Positions 26,438 through 38,203 of a DNA stretch of 62,963 nucleotides are shown here, one piece after another. The DNA is from Mycobacteriales bacterium (GTDB lineage Bacteria > Actinomycetota > Actinomycetes > Mycobacteriales > CADCTP01). The position numbers and the translations under genes are program-made. Within the stretch, counting starts at the first letter, position 1. Every line of letters starts with the position of its first letter. Where the stretch lies: positions 1 through 62,963 of the forward strand of contig DASYKU010000024.1 in the NCBI GenBank assembly GCA_035995165.1, given 5' to 3'. The notes below the pieces were generated by a model that ran no database searches, had not been told where the DNA came from, and saw only the letters and a program-made list of their open reading frames with translations.

Positions 26438-27679
26438 TTACACGGAACGACCGGTCGCTGCCGTTCCGGCGATGTCCGTGCGGAAGTGGCCGCCGTCGAG
26501 GTGGATCTTGTCCAGGACGGCGTACGCGGCGTCGCGGGCGGCCGGGAGGTCGTCGCCGAGGGCGACCACGCTGAGCACCCGGCCACCGGAGGAGACGACC
26601 GCGCCGTCGTCCCGGCGGCGGGTGCCGGCGTGCAGCACGCCGGGCAGGTCGGCGCCGGTGATCACGTCGCCGCCGCGGGGGGTGCCGGGGTAGCCGAGGG
26701 CGGCCAGCACGACGGTCAGCGCGTACCCGCCCCGCCAGCGCAGCGGCGGGTGCGCGACCAGCCGGCCGGTCGCGGCGGCGGACAGCAGCCCGGCCAGCGG
26801 CGACTCCAGCAGCGCCAGCACGACCTGGGTCTCCGGATCGCCGAAGCGGGCGTTGAACTCCACCACCCGGGGCCCGTGGCGGCCGAGCGCGAGGCCCACG
26901 TAGAGCAGCCCGGCGAACGGCGTCCCGCGGGCGGCCATCTCCGCCAGCGTCGGGCGGACCACCCGGGCCAGCACGTCCTCGACGAACCCGGGCGGCGTCC
27001 AGTCCAGCGGCGCGTACGCCCCCATGCCGCCGGTGTTCGGGCCGGTGTCGCCGTCGCCGACCCGCTTGAAGTCCTGGGCCGGCAGCAGCGGCAGCACCGC
27101 GGTCCCGTCGGTCACGCAGAACAGCGAGACCTCGGGTCCGTCCAGGAACTCCTCGACCACGACCGCCCCGGAGCAGGAGGCGGCGTGCGCGAGCGCCGCC
27201 GCGCGATCGTCGGTCACCACGACGCCCTTGCCCGCGGCCAGCCCGTCGTCCTTCACCACGTACGGCGGGCCGAACTCGTCCAGCGCCGCCTCGACCTCGG
27301 CCGGCGTCGTGCAGACCCGGGCTCCCGCGGTCGGCACGCCGGCCGCGGTCATCACGTCCTTGGCGAAGGCCTTGGAGCCCTCCAGTCGGGCCGCGGCCGC
27401 GCTCGGTCCGAAGCAGGCGATGCCCCGGGCCCGGACCGCGTCGGCCGCCCCGGCCACCAGCGGCACCTCCGGCCCGATCACCACCAGCCCGGCCCGGACG
27501 TCGACGGCGAGGGCGGCCACCGCGTCGGCGTCCTCGACCGCGACCGGCCGCTGCTCGGCGACCATCGCGGTCCCCGCGTTGCCGGGCGCGCACACCAGCG
27601 CGGTCACGCCCGGGTCGGCCGCGAGCGCGAGACACAGCGCGTGCTCCCGCGCCCCACTGCCGATCACGAGGACACGCAC
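26438..27679 (-). CDS. purD: Phosphoribosylamine-glycine ligase
   Basis: GAR synthetase (413 residues), ATP-grasp enzyme joining phosphoribosylamine and glycine. [14 protein letters not shown] at the N-terminus, [27 protein letters not shown] and [13 protein letters not shown] are the conserved blocks. The GTG at 27679 gives the family start. TAGGGT (27693-27688) lies eight bases upstream, compatible with a leaderless mRNA. The sigma factor gene follows after five bases and may be co-transcribed. Confidence 0.96.
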   Translation of the reverse strand: MRVLVIGSGAREHALCLALAADPGVTALVCAPGNAGTAMVAEQRPVAVEDADAVAALAVDVRAGLVVIGPEVPLVAGAADAVRARGIACFGPSAAAARLEGSKAFAKDVMTAAGVPTAGARVCTTPAEVEAALDEFGPPYVVKDDGLAAGKGVVVTDDRAAALAHAASCSGAVVVEEFLDGPEVSLFCVTDGTAVLPLLPAQDFKRVGDGDTGPNTGGMGAYAPLDWTPPGFVEDVLARVVRPTLAEMAARGTPFAGLLYVGLALGRHGPRVVEFNARFGDPETQVVLALLESPLAGLLSAAATGRLVAHPPLRWRGGYALTVVLAALGYPGTPRGGDVITGADLPGVLHAGTRRRDDGAVVSSGGRVLSVVALGDDLPAARDAAYAVLDKIHLDGGHFRTDIAGTAATGRSV

Positions 27680-27788
27680 AGCGACGGACCCTACCCGGCG
27701 ACACATTCTCCTCGTCGGCAGACAGGGCCCTGAACGCACGAACGGTGCTGCCGCTGACCGCGACAGCACCGCCCGTGCGACGCCGGAG

Positions 27789-27893
27789 CTAGAACAGGTT
27801 CTTGGCCTTGAGGATCGTCTCCCAAAGACCGTAGATGATCATGATGCTGACCAGTCCCCAGCCGAGGACCAGACGGACGGCCTGCGTCTCCAT
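27789..27893 (-). CDS. MFS transporter small subunit (34 residues)
   Basis: A 34-residue single-span membrane protein with start [18 protein letters not shown] and end [11 protein letters not shown]. It overlaps the stop of the large OFA transporter by one base (TGATG), so it is translated by termination-reinitiation from the same mRNA. Small proteins of this type are recognised in several bacteria as companions of OFA-family major facilitator proteins; their role (assembly, stability or regulation) is not settled. It is too short for ordinary gene finding. Confidence 0.8.
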   Translation of the reverse strand: METQAVRLVLGWGLVSIMIIYGLWETILKAKNLF

Positions 27894-29305
27894 CAGACCT
27901 TCTCCCTCTCCGTCGGGGCCGGGCTGTCCGGCGCGGTGTCAGATTCCGGTTCCCAGAACTTCGAGGCGACCGGGCGGATGAGCAGGTTGGAGATGAAGCC
28001 GACGGCCAGGATCGCGATCATCGTGTAGAGCGCGGGCCGATAGGCGTCGATCGTCAGCTTGCCCGGCGTGCCCTTCGCGTCCAGGTAGCCGTTGACGATC
28101 AGCGGACCGACCACGCCGGCCGCGGACCACGCGGTGAGCAACCGGCCGTGGATGGCGCCGACCTGGAACGTGCCGAACAGGTCCCGCAGGTACGCCGGCA
28201 CGGTCGCGAAACCGCCGCCGTAGAAGGACAGGATCAGCATGGCCAGCAGGACGAACAGCACGGTCGCGTTGTTGCCGACCGTCGCCAGCAGCAGGTAGCT
28301 CAGGATGCCGATGCCCAGATAGAACATGTACATCGGCTTGCGGCCGATCTTGTCCGATGTGGACGACCACAGGATCCGGCCGAGCATGTTGGCCAGCGAC
28401 AGGATGCCGACGAAGCCACCGGCCTCCGCGACCGTGACGGTCGAGCGCCCCGCGTCGTTGCGGAAGAAGTCCTGGATCATCGGCGAGGCCTGCTCGAGGA
28501 TGCCGATGCCCGCGGTCACGTTGCAGAACAGGACGATCCACAGGAAGTAGAACTGCGGGGTCCTGATCGCGTTGGCCGCGGAGACGCTGTTGGTCGTGAC
28601 CAGAGCCTTGGTCTTCAGCATCGACGGGTCCCAGCCGGCCGGGCGCCAGTCGTTGGCGGGCACCCTGATGTTGAAGACCCCGTACATCATGATGACGAAG
28701 TACACGATGCCGAGGGTGACGAACAGCTTCGCCACCGCGGGCCCGCTCGCGACGGACGTGGCCAGGGCGGAGTTGTAGTTCGAGTCGTACCAGCCCATGA
28801 GCTGCTGGGAGGCCGGCGTCGCGATCAGCGCGCCGCCGCCGAAGCCCATGATCGCCAGGCCGGTGGCGACACCCGGGTGGTCCGGGAACCACTTGATCAG
28901 CGTGGAGACCGGCGAGATGTAGCCGATGCCGAGGCCGATGCCGCCGATGACGCCGTAGCCGAGGTACAGCAGCCACAGCTGCTTGGTCTCGATGCCGAGC
29001 CCGCCGACGAGGAATCCGGCGCCCCAGAAGCAGGCGGCGGTGAACATCGCCTTGCGCGGACCCACCCGGTCCACCCAGGTGCCGCGGACGGCGGCGGACA
29101 GCCCGAGCATCACGATCGCGATCGAGAAGACGATGCCGATCTTGGTGTTGTTCGAGCCGAAGTTCTTCACCAGCGCCGTCTTGTAGACGCTGGTCGCGTA
29201 GGCCTGGCCGATACACAAATGAATAGCCAGGGCGGCTGGCGGTATGAGCCAGCGGTTGAAGCCGGGACCGGCAATAGAGCGTTCCCGGTCAAGGAAGGAG
29301 GCCAT
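27893..29305 (-). CDS. OFA family MFS transporter (oxalate/formate antiporter type)
   Basis: A 470-residue protein with 12 predicted membrane segments. It shows the OFA-type N-terminus (NRWLIPPAALAIHLCIGQAY), the MFS motif between segments 2 and 3 (GTWVDRVGPRKAMF), GLGIGYISPVSTLIKWFPD and LANMLGRILWSSTSDKIGRK. Members exchange oxalate, formate or related monocarboxylates. The frame has a GTG 15 bases earlier, but GAGGAGC lies seven bases upstream of the ATG at 29305, which fixes the start there. It is the first gene of a two-gene unit with the 34-residue small subunit. Confidence 0.88.
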   Translation of the reverse strand: MASFLDRERSIAGPGFNRWLIPPAALAIHLCIGQAYATSVYKTALVKNFGSNNTKIGIVFSIAIVMLGLSAAVRGTWVDRVGPRKAMFTAACFWGAGFLVGGLGIETKQLWLLYLGYGVIGGIGLGIGYISPVSTLIKWFPDHPGVATGLAIMGFGGGALIATPASQQLMGWYDSNYNSALATSVASGPAVAKLFVTLGIVYFVIMMYGVFNIRVPANDWRPAGWDPSMLKTKALVTTNSVSAANAIRTPQFYFLWIVLFCNVTAGIGILEQASPMIQDFFRNDAGRSTVTVAEAGGFVGILSLANMLGRILWSSTSDKIGRKPMYMFYLGIGILSYLLLATVGNNATVLFVLLAMLILSFYGGGFATVPAYLRDLFGTFQVGAIHGRLLTAWSAAGVVGPLIVNGYLDAKGTPGKLTIDAYRPALYTMIAILAVGFISNLLIRPVASKFWEPESDTAPDSPAPTEREKV

Positions 29306-29453
29306 GCGCGAGCTCCTCACGGCGACGGACCGGCTGTGATCGCCGGCACAACCCCTACTACGTACATGTCCTGAGATCGGATCACTCGTCCCGCGCGCCG
29401 AGCGGACGTTGTTGCGCGGTGAACGGTTGGAAACCCGTCCGCAACCCGAACCG

Positions 29454-30677
29454 TCAGTCCACCAGAGCGGAGTTGACCATGGTCCGCAACTCCGCCCGGA
29501 TCGGGTACGTGCTCGACGGGATCAGCTGCGTCATGAAGACCACCGTGATCCGCTCCACCGGGTCGACCCAGAACGTGGTCGAGGCCAGGCCGCCCCAGGC
29601 GTACTCACCCGGGGAGGTGAGGATCTCGTTGCGGGCCGGGTCGATCACGACCGCGAAGCCCAGCCCGAAGCCGATCCCCTCGAACGCGTCCTGCGGGCTC
29701 ATCGAGCGGCCGATCGTCGCGATGTCGGCGTTGGCCGGCAGGTGGTTGCGGGTCATGTAGTCGACCGTCCGGCTGCCGAGCAGACGGACGCCGTCGAGCT
29801 CGCCCCGGTTGAGCAGCATGCGGGTGAACCGCAGGTAGTCGGCCGTGGTCGAGACCAGCCCGCCGCCGCCGGAGAAGTAGGTGATCTTCCCGCGCGGGTC
29901 GGGGGTGAACTCGTCCCGGCGGACCGGCGCCTGACCGGCCTTGGGAGTCAGGTAGAGCCCGCCCATCCGGTCGGCCTTCTCCGGCGGGACCGAGAACGCG
30001 GTGTCGGTCATCCCCAGCGGACCGGTGATCCGCTCGGCGAAGAACTGGTCCAGCGGCATGCCGGCGGCCACCTCGACGACCCGGCCGAGCACGTCGGTGG
30101 ACACGCCGTAGTTCCAGCCGGTGCCGGGCTGGAACAGCAGCGGCACCTGGGCGAAGCGCTGCGCCATCTGCTCCAGCGTGACGCCCTCGGACGGGAAGAA
30201 CTCGGCGTCCAGCAGCCGGTGCATCTCGTCCGCCGGGGTCTGGTGCAGGAACCCGTACGTCATGCCGGAGGTGTGCGAGAGCAGGTGCCAGACCCGGATC
30301 GGCTCGGCCGCGACCGTGCCGGGGTTGCTGGCCGAGCCGCTCACGAGCACCCGGGCGTCGGCGAACTCGGGCAGGAGCTCGCCGATCGGCTGCCGCAGCG
30401 GCAGCCGGCCCTCCTCCGTGAGCATCATCGCCGCGACCGAGGTGATCGGTTTGGTCATCGAGTAGATGCGCCAGATCGTGTCCGGCTCGACCGGCCGGTC
30501 GGCCTCGCGGTCCCGCAACCCGTACATGCCGTGGTGGACCAGCTGGCCGTCGCGGGTGATCGCGAGCTGCCAGCCCGCGAGCAGTCCCTCGTCGACGTAG
30601 CGGGCCAGGTGCGCGTCGATGCGGTCCAGGCGGTCCGGGGCGAAGCCGGCTTTCTCCGGGTCGAGCTCGATGTCCAT
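29454..30677 (-). CDS. Serine hydrolase, beta-lactamase class C family
   Basis: A 407-residue enzyme with the active-site SxxK in IYSMTKPITS (about residue 71), the Tyr motif in GWNYGVSTDVLGRVVE (about 180) and the family's HLLSHTSGMTYG. The HTG-like third motif is replaced by GGGGLVS. There is no signal peptide, so it is probably cytoplasmic, like EstB-type esterases. The ATG at 30677 has TAACGT (30690-30685) seven bases upstream, a leaderless arrangement. It is divergent from the GNAT gene; the natural substrate is unknown. Confidence 0.85.
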   Translation of the reverse strand: MDIELDPEKAGFAPDRLDRIDAHLARYVDEGLLAGWQLAITRDGQLVHHGMYGLRDREADRPVEPDTIWRIYSMTKPITSVAAMMLTEEGRLPLRQPIGELLPEFADARVLVSGSASNPGTVAAEPIRVWHLLSHTSGMTYGFLHQTPADEMHRLLDAEFFPSEGVTLEQMAQRFAQVPLLFQPGTGWNYGVSTDVLGRVVEVAAGMPLDQFFAERITGPLGMTDTAFSVPPEKADRMGGLYLTPKAGQAPVRRDEFTPDPRGKITYFSGGGGLVSTTADYLRFTRMLLNRGELDGVRLLGSRTVDYMTRNHLPANADIATIGRSMSPQDAFEGIGFGLGFAVVIDPARNEILTSPGEYAWGGLASTTFWVDPVERITVVFMTQLIPSSTYPIRAELRTMVNSALVD

Positions 30678-30684
30678 GCTCCCG

Positions 30685-30717
30685 ACGTTAATTACCGTCG
30701 GAGCCGGCTGGTAGACC
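30685..30717. promoter_or_regulatory. Divergent pair of leaderless -10 elements
   Basis: Minus-strand TAACGT (30690-30685) lies seven bases before the serine hydrolase ATG. Plus-strand TAGACC (30712-30717) lies seven bases before the acetyltransferase GTG. The imperfect palindrome GACGTTAATTACCGTC at 30684-30699 covers the first and could be an operator. Confidence 0.45.
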
Positions 30718-30724
30718 CTGCGGC

Positions 30725-31315
30725 GTGGACCTGAGGATCGAGCCGGCCACGCCGGCACGGTGGGCGGACGTGCTGAGCGTCTTCGGCGCCCGTGGCGACC
30801 CGGCCCGGTGCTGGTGCGTCTACCTGCGGCACGCGAAGGTCTCGTACCAGGCCCGGGAGGAGAACCGGGACGGGCTGCGGTCGCTGGTCGAGGCCGGCCG
30901 GGAGCCCGGCCTGCTGGCGTACTCGGGCGACGGGCCGGTGGGGTGGGTGGCGGCGGCACCGCGGGAGCTGTTCGCCGAGCGGCTGGCGCGGTCGCCGGCG
31001 CTGAAGCCGGTGCCGTTCGACGGCCCGGTCTGGTCGGTGCTCTGCTTCGTGGTGCCACGGCCGTTCCGGCGGCAGGGCGTGGCGCACGCGTTGCTGGCCG
31101 GCGCGGTGACGCACGCGCGGTCCCGCGGGGCCGCGGCGATCGAGGGCGTGCCGCGGGACGACCGGACCGGGAAGAGCTGGTCGGACCCGACGGCGTACAC
31201 GGGGACGGCGTCGATGTTCGAGGCGGCCGGGTTCAGCGAGATCGAACGCCGGCGGGACGACCGGGTGGTGTTCCGGATGGACTTGCGGTCAGGATCCGGC
31301 CGCAAGACCTCCTAG
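30725..31315 (+). CDS. GNAT family N-acetyltransferase
   Basis: A 196-residue acetyltransferase. The acetyl-CoA loop is FVVPRPFRRQGVAHALLAGA (about residues 107-126), preceded by SVLCF and followed by IEGVPRD and TGTASMFEAAGF. CWCVYLRH near residue 34 is typical of a common actinobacterial subgroup. It is leaderless (TAGACC seven bases before the GTG). Its stop TAG is part of the -10 element (TAGGGT) of the DinB gene that follows. Confidence 0.85.
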   Translation: MDLRIEPATPARWADVLSVFGARGDPARCWCVYLRHAKVSYQAREENRDGLRSLVEAGREPGLLAYSGDGPVGWVAAAPRELFAERLARSPALKPVPFDGPVWSVLCFVVPRPFRRQGVAHALLAGAVTHARSRGAAAIEGVPRDDRTGKSWSDPTAYTGTASMFEAAGFSEIERRRDDRVVFRMDLRSGSGRKTS

Positions 31316-31324
31316 GGTCCGGGC

Positions 31325-31864
31325 ATGACGAACACTCTCCGGACCGGCGAGCGCGCCGACCTCGTCGACACCCTCCGGCGGCACCGGGACTTCCTCCGGT
31401 ACACCGTGCGGGACATCACCGACGACCAGGCCCGGCAGCGGACCACGGCCAGCGAGCTCACCCTCGGCGGCCTGATCAAGCACGTCGCGGTCACCGAGGC
31501 GACGTGGGCCGGCTTCATCGTGTCCGGCCCGGCGCCCGGCCCCGGCATCGACTGGGCCGCCGTGGACTGGTCCAACCCGCCGGCCGAGGTCGTCGCCTGG
31601 GCCGACGGACACCGGATGACCGGGGCCGAGACGCTCCCGGACCTGCTCGCCCGGTACGACGAGGTCGCGGCGGCGACCGACGAGCTGATCGCCGGCACCG
31701 ATCTGGACGCGGCCCGGCCGCTGCCGGCGGCGCCCTGGTTCGAGGCCGGTGCGACCTGGACCGCGCGCCGGGCCCTCCTGCACATGATCGCCGAGACCGC
31801 GCAGCACGCCGGCCACGCCGACATCATCCGGGAGTCCCTCGACGGCCAGAAGACGATGGGCTGA
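31325..31864 (+). CDS. DinB family protein
   Basis: A 179-residue four-helix metal-binding protein: GLIKHVAVTEATWAGF (first His, about 59), and MIAETAQHAGHADIIRE with two His near residues 160-164, the typical DinB triad. Such proteins act as thiol-dependent transferases or are of unknown role. TAGGGT (31313-31318) ends six bases before the ATG, so a leaderless mRNA is likely in addition to read-through from the GNAT gene. Confidence 0.85.
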   Translation: MTNTLRTGERADLVDTLRRHRDFLRYTVRDITDDQARQRTTASELTLGGLIKHVAVTEATWAGFIVSGPAPGPGIDWAAVDWSNPPAEVVAWADGHRMTGAETLPDLLARYDEVAAATDELIAGTDLDAARPLPAAPWFEAGATWTARRALLHMIAETAQHAGHADIIRESLDGQKTMG

Positions 31865-31869
31865 GCTCA

Positions 31870-32165
31870 GTCGCAGAACCGGTCGATGATGCCCAGCCGG
31901 TCGGGGATCCCGAACGTAGCCGCGGACGCCGGTCTCCGCCTCGAGCGCGTCGGACAGCACGGCCTGCGCGGCGGCGGTGACGCTGCTGGCCTCGATCGCG
32001 TCCGCGCTCTGCTGGCGTTCCTCGACGGTCAGCGCCAGCGTCGTTCCCCCCCGCCAGCAGAGGCCCTTGCGACGCACCGGCAGGTCCGGCCAGCGGCGTG
32101 CGAGCCGCTGGCCAGCGGCGCGCGAGCCGCCGGCGCAGTCCGGTTCCCGTCCGCTGGATGTCCAC
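31870..32165 (-). pseudogene. Decayed fragment with a CHASE3-like sensor segment
   Basis: The 405-bp gap between the DinB gene and the MATE gene holds minus-strand coding remains. A stretch near 31935-32000 reads AAQAVLSDALEAETGVRGYV, the hallmark of CHASE3 sensor domains (D-x-E-T-G-x-R-G-Y). The frame breaks on both sides: one frame continues as DRLGIIDRFCD and a stop, another covers the 5-prime side. A 22-bp tandem duplication of GGCCAGCGGC-type sequence lies at about 32092-32135. No intact gene is present. Confidence 0.4.
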
Positions 32166-32269
32166 GGCTACCGCCCGATGCCGACGAATAGGGGCACACA
32201 GAGTAGCCTGATATCGCTGTAAGTGATCACTCTGCGGATCTGTCGGGGTCGGCCGGTAGACCGGGGCGC

Positions 32270-33589
32270 ATGCGGATCGGGCTGCGGTCGCCGTGGGACC
32301 GGGAGATCCTCCGGCTGGCGGTGCCCGCGTTCGGCGCGCTCATCGCCGAGCCGGTGTACGTGCTGTCCGACACCGCGATCGTCGGGCACCTCGGCACCCC
32401 GCAGCTGGCCGGACTCGCGGTCGCGGCCGCGATCCTGGTGACCGGCTACTCGATCTTCATCTTCCTGGCGTACGGGACGACCGCGGCGGTGGCCCGGCTC
32501 TTCGGGGCCGGCGACGAGCGGGAGGCGACCCACCAGGCCGTACAGGGGGTGTGGCTGGCGGCCGCGGTCTCCGTCCCGGTGACCGTGGCCGGGCTCGTCC
32601 TGGCCGGACCGCTGGTCCGCGGGTTCGGCGCGTCCGGCGCCGCCGCCGGGTACGCGGAGACCTACCTGCGGGTCAGCGCGCTCGGCCTGCCCGCGGTCCT
32701 GATCACCTACGCCGCCGTGGGCTGGCTGCGCGGCCGGCAGGACACCCGGACGCCGCTGCTGGTGGCGGTGATCTCGGCCGCGGTCAACCTCGCCCTGGAG
32801 ATCGTGCTCATCCTCGGCCTCGGGTACGGGGTGGGCGCCTCGGCCGCGTCGACCGTGCTCGTGCAGTGGGGCGCGGTCGCGGTCTACCTGCTCGGGCTCG
32901 GCCGGCGGGCCGCGGTGCTGCAGGTCGGGCTGCGCCCGGTCGGCCGGGTGGTCGGCCGGCTGGCCCGGGTCGGGCTGGACCTGCTGATCCGGACGGTCGC
33001 GCTGCGGGTGGCGCTGACCTCGGCGACCGCGGTCGCGGCCCGGCTCGGGGCGGCCCAGGTCGGCGCCCACCAGATCGCGTTCGAGATCTGGAACACCCTG
33101 GCGCTGGCCCTGGACGCGGTCGCGATCGCGGCCCAGGCCCTGGTCGGGCGGCTGCTCGGGGCGGGCGACGTGGTCGCGGCCCGGGCCGCGACCCGGCGGA
33201 TGGTCGAGCTCGGCCTGGCGTTCGGGGTGCTGGTCGGGCTGGTGCTGCTGGCGCTGCGCGGGGTGCTGCCGCACGCGTTCACCGACGACCCGCTGGTCGT
33301 GCACCTCGCCGCCTTCGTGCTGCTGTTCGCGGCGCTGCTGCAGCCGATCAACGCGGTCGTGTTCGTGCTCGACGGCGTGCTCATGGGCGCCGGGGACATG
33401 CGGTATCTGGCCGTGTCGACCGTGGTCGCCGGGGTGCTGTTCCTGCTGGTGGCCGGGGTCCTGCTGGCCACCGGCGCCGGGCTGGGCTGGCTCTGGACCG
33501 CGATCGGGGTGCTCATGCTGGCCCGGCTGGCCGCGCTCGCGGCCCGGCTGCGGACCGACCGCTGGCTCGTCACCGGCGCAACTCGGTAG
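32270..33589 (+). CDS. MATE family efflux transporter
   Basis: A 439-residue multidrug and toxin extrusion protein with 12 predicted membrane segments in two halves. The N-terminal ILRLAVPAFGALIAEPVYVL and SDTAIVGHLG are the family signature, and the second half repeats the pattern (VGAHQIAFEIWNTLALALDA). It exports cationic compounds using H+ or Na+. TAGACC (32257-32262) ends seven bases before the ATG, indicating a leaderless mRNA. A VOC gene follows 16 bp later and may be co-transcribed. Confidence 0.9.
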   Translation: MRIGLRSPWDREILRLAVPAFGALIAEPVYVLSDTAIVGHLGTPQLAGLAVAAAILVTGYSIFIFLAYGTTAAVARLFGAGDEREATHQAVQGVWLAAAVSVPVTVAGLVLAGPLVRGFGASGAAAGYAETYLRVSALGLPAVLITYAAVGWLRGRQDTRTPLLVAVISAAVNLALEIVLILGLGYGVGASAASTVLVQWGAVAVYLLGLGRRAAVLQVGLRPVGRVVGRLARVGLDLLIRTVALRVALTSATAVAARLGAAQVGAHQIAFEIWNTLALALDAVAIAAQALVGRLLGAGDVVAARAATRRMVELGLAFGVLVGLVLLALRGVLPHAFTDDPLVVHLAAFVLLFAALLQPINAVVFVLDGVLMGAGDMRYLAVSTVVAGVLFLLVAGVLLATGAGLGWLWTAIGVLMLARLAALAARLRTDRWLVTGATR

Positions 33590-33605
33590 ACCGGTTCGGG
33601 AGGAT

Positions 33606-34001
33606 ATGGCGGTGACCGCTCAGATCTCGCACACGTCGTTCGACGCCACCGACGCGTACGCCCAGTCGCTGTTCTGGGCCCAGGTGCTCGGCTTCGCCGA
33701 GGATCCGGCCGACCCGAACGAGCCCGGCCACGAGGAGTGCATGATCTTCTCCCCGGACGGGCGGACCCGGCTGCTGTTCATCGAGGTGCCGGAGAAGAAG
33801 GACCGCAAGAACCGCCTCCACCTCGACCTGGTGCCGGCGTCCGGGAGCCGGGACGAGGAGCTCGGCCGGCTGCTCGCGATCGGCGCGACGGTCGTCGACG
33901 ACCTGCGCCGCCCCGACGGCCGCGGCTGGGTCGTGCTCGCCGACCCCGAGGGCAACGAGTTCTGCATCCTGCGCTCCGAAGCGGAACGCGCCGCCTCCTG
34001 A
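33606..34001 (+). CDS. VOC family protein
   Basis: A 131-residue glyoxalase-fold protein: QISHTSFDATDAYAQSLFWA, MIFSPDGRTRLLFIEVPE, HLDLVP and VVLADPEGNEFCILRS. The pattern fits the actinobacterial glyoxalase_6 subgroup. The ATG at 33606 follows GGGAGGA. It ends 12 bp from convergent purA. The function is unknown; the neighbouring efflux pump hints at a role in toxicant handling, but this is only context. Confidence 0.8.
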   Translation: MAVTAQISHTSFDATDAYAQSLFWAQVLGFAEDPADPNEPGHEECMIFSPDGRTRLLFIEVPEKKDRKNRLHLDLVPASGSRDEELGRLLAIGATVVDDLRRPDGRGWVVLADPEGNEFCILRSEAERAAS

Positions 34002-34013
34002 TCGCTGATCGGA

Positions 34014-35963
<1,950 letters not shown>

Positions 35964-36371
35964 TCAGTCGCCGAGGGCGGTGGCGGCGGTCGGATCGCTG
36001 TCGCGCAGGAAGTCGCGACAGCGGGTCGCCTCCTCGTCCTCGCCGATCGAGGCCGCGGCCCGGCCGAGCGCGTGCAGGCTGCGCAGGAAACCCCGGTTGG
36101 GCTCGTGCGCCCACGGCACCGGGCCGTGGCCCTTCCAGCCGGCCCGGCGCAGCGCGTCCAGCCCGCGGTGGTAGCCGACCCGCGCGTACGCGTAGGACTC
36201 CACGACGTTGCCGGCGGCGAAGGCGCGGTCGGCCAGCGCGGCCCAGGCCGCGGACGAGGTCGGGACGCGGGCGGCGACGTCGACCGGGTCGTCGCCGGCG
36301 GCCAGCGCCGCGGCTCCCGGGTCGACGGGCAGTTCGGTCCCGGGGGGCTGGGCGAGCAGATCGTGCGGCAC
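35964..36371 (-). CDS. DUF3151 domain-containing protein
   Basis: A 135-residue conserved actinobacterial protein with the diagnostic VVESYAYARVGYHRGLDALR and GWKGHGPVPWAHEPNRGFLR. The helical repeats resemble a TPR-like fold, and the family is found near purA and fructose-bisphosphate aldolase in Streptomyces, as here. The GTG at 36371 gives the usual start (PHDLL); CAGGAT six bases upstream may be its -10. The function is unknown. Confidence 0.85.
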   Translation of the reverse strand: MPHDLLAQPPGTELPVDPGAAALAAGDDPVDVAARVPTSSAAWAALADRAFAAGNVVESYAYARVGYHRGLDALRRAGWKGHGPVPWAHEPNRGFLRSLHALGRAAASIGEDEEATRCRDFLRDSDPTAATALGD

Positions 36372-36406
36372 GCGGGAATCCTGCCACGCCGGGGCGCGAG
36401 GCGGGG

Positions 36407-36446
36407 GACGCGGTCCGGATCCCGGTGCAGAGGCCCGGACCGCGTC
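36407..36446. terminator. Strong hairpin between DUF3151 and an orphan gene
   Basis: Perfect 12-bp arms GACGCGGTCCGG/CCGGACCGCGTC surround a 16-base loop. It lies just after the stop of the minus-strand reading frame at 36455-36769 and upstream of DUF3151, so it probably terminates transcription from the right. Confidence 0.55.
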
Positions 36447-36454
36447 AGGGGGGA

Positions 36455-36769
36455 TCACGTCGTGAGCGACCTGATCGGGGATCGGAGCCCGTTCGCGGAC
36501 CTGGCGTGGTACCGGAGCGCCTGCGAGGGCGCGGTGAGGGGCAGCGTCCACTGCCCGGTCCTGTCCGTGGAGAACCGGGTCCAGGTGCCCCACTCCCGGT
36601 GGCCGACCGGACGAACAGGATCATTCGAGTTCGGCCGGGCGGTGCCGCCGACGGTCACCTCGGGCCCTCCGCTGCCCGCGGAGAGCCGTTCGGTCCCGGC
36701 CGCCGCGGCCGCCGCGGTGGTGGCGACCCTGGTCGTGCGGACCGCGGACGTCTTCCCTCCGCGCCGCAC
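36455..36769 (-). CDS. Possible small Ig-like or decayed secreted protein
   Basis: A 104-residue reading frame between fbaA and DUF3151. Residues 35-100 (PEVTVGGTARPNS, WTRFSTDRTGQWTLPLTAPS, YHARSANGLRSPI) have the strand pattern of bacterial Ig-like domains of secreted actinobacterial proteins. The N-terminus is Arg- and Ala-rich but lacks a real hydrophobic core, so a signal peptide is doubtful. It lies between two strong hairpins (36787-36826 and 36407-36446), which suggests a separate transcript. It may be a fragment of a longer lost protein. Confidence 0.35.
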   Translation of the reverse strand: MRRGGKTSAVRTTRVATTAAAAAAGTERLSAGSGGPEVTVGGTARPNSNDPVRPVGHREWGTWTRFSTDRTGQWTLPLTAPSQALRYHARSANGLRSPIRSLTT

Positions 36770-36786
36770 GGCGACTCCGTCGGCGC

Positions 36787-36826
36787 GTCGCTCCGGTCCA
36801 GACGCCGCGCGCCCGCCCGGAGCGAC
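36787..36826 (-). terminator. fbaA terminator hairpin
   Basis: Perfect 10-bp arms GTCGCTCCGG/CCGGAGCGAC start four bases after the fbaA stop. There is no U-tract, as is usual in very GC-rich actinobacteria. Confidence 0.6.
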
Positions 36827-36829
36827 CCG

Positions 36830-37852
<1,023 letters not shown>

Positions 37853-38203
37853 CTTCGTCCTCCGACGGTCCTGGGATCCCTGTCCGGGAAGTATCCCGCA
37901 CGTTTCGGGTGGCCCTGAGGGGTGTACAGAAACTGGTGACTCTACGTACAGCGCGTTGAGCAGTGTGTGACCTTGCGGGGGTCGCCGCCGCGGGCTGGCT
38001 GGGACTGGTCGCGCTGTCAGGATCCGCGGCCGCGGACACCGGCCCGCCGCGGCCCGGACCGCCCGGGGCGACCGGCCGCGGGGCCGGCGGCACCGACGCC
38101 CCGGACGCGCCGGCGCTGCCGGGCTCGGGCACCGCGTCCGGGAACGTGAAATACCCGGGCACCGGTCGGGGGTTCCCCGTAGTACCCGAACAAGGAGGCA
38201 CCA
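37853..38203. other. Intergenic region between fbaA and DUF427
   Basis: The 351-bp gap holds the fbaA leader, the TAGAGT element at 37939-37944 and a plus-strand frame from 37963. That frame starts like a signal peptide (LVALSGSAAADTG) but runs into the DUF427 gene without a stop. I see no complete gene here. Confidence 0.4.

Noticed and set aside
32092-32135. 22-bp tandem duplication as a regulatory site
   Set aside because: It lies in decayed coding sequence, has no partner elsewhere and no nearby promoter that it could control.
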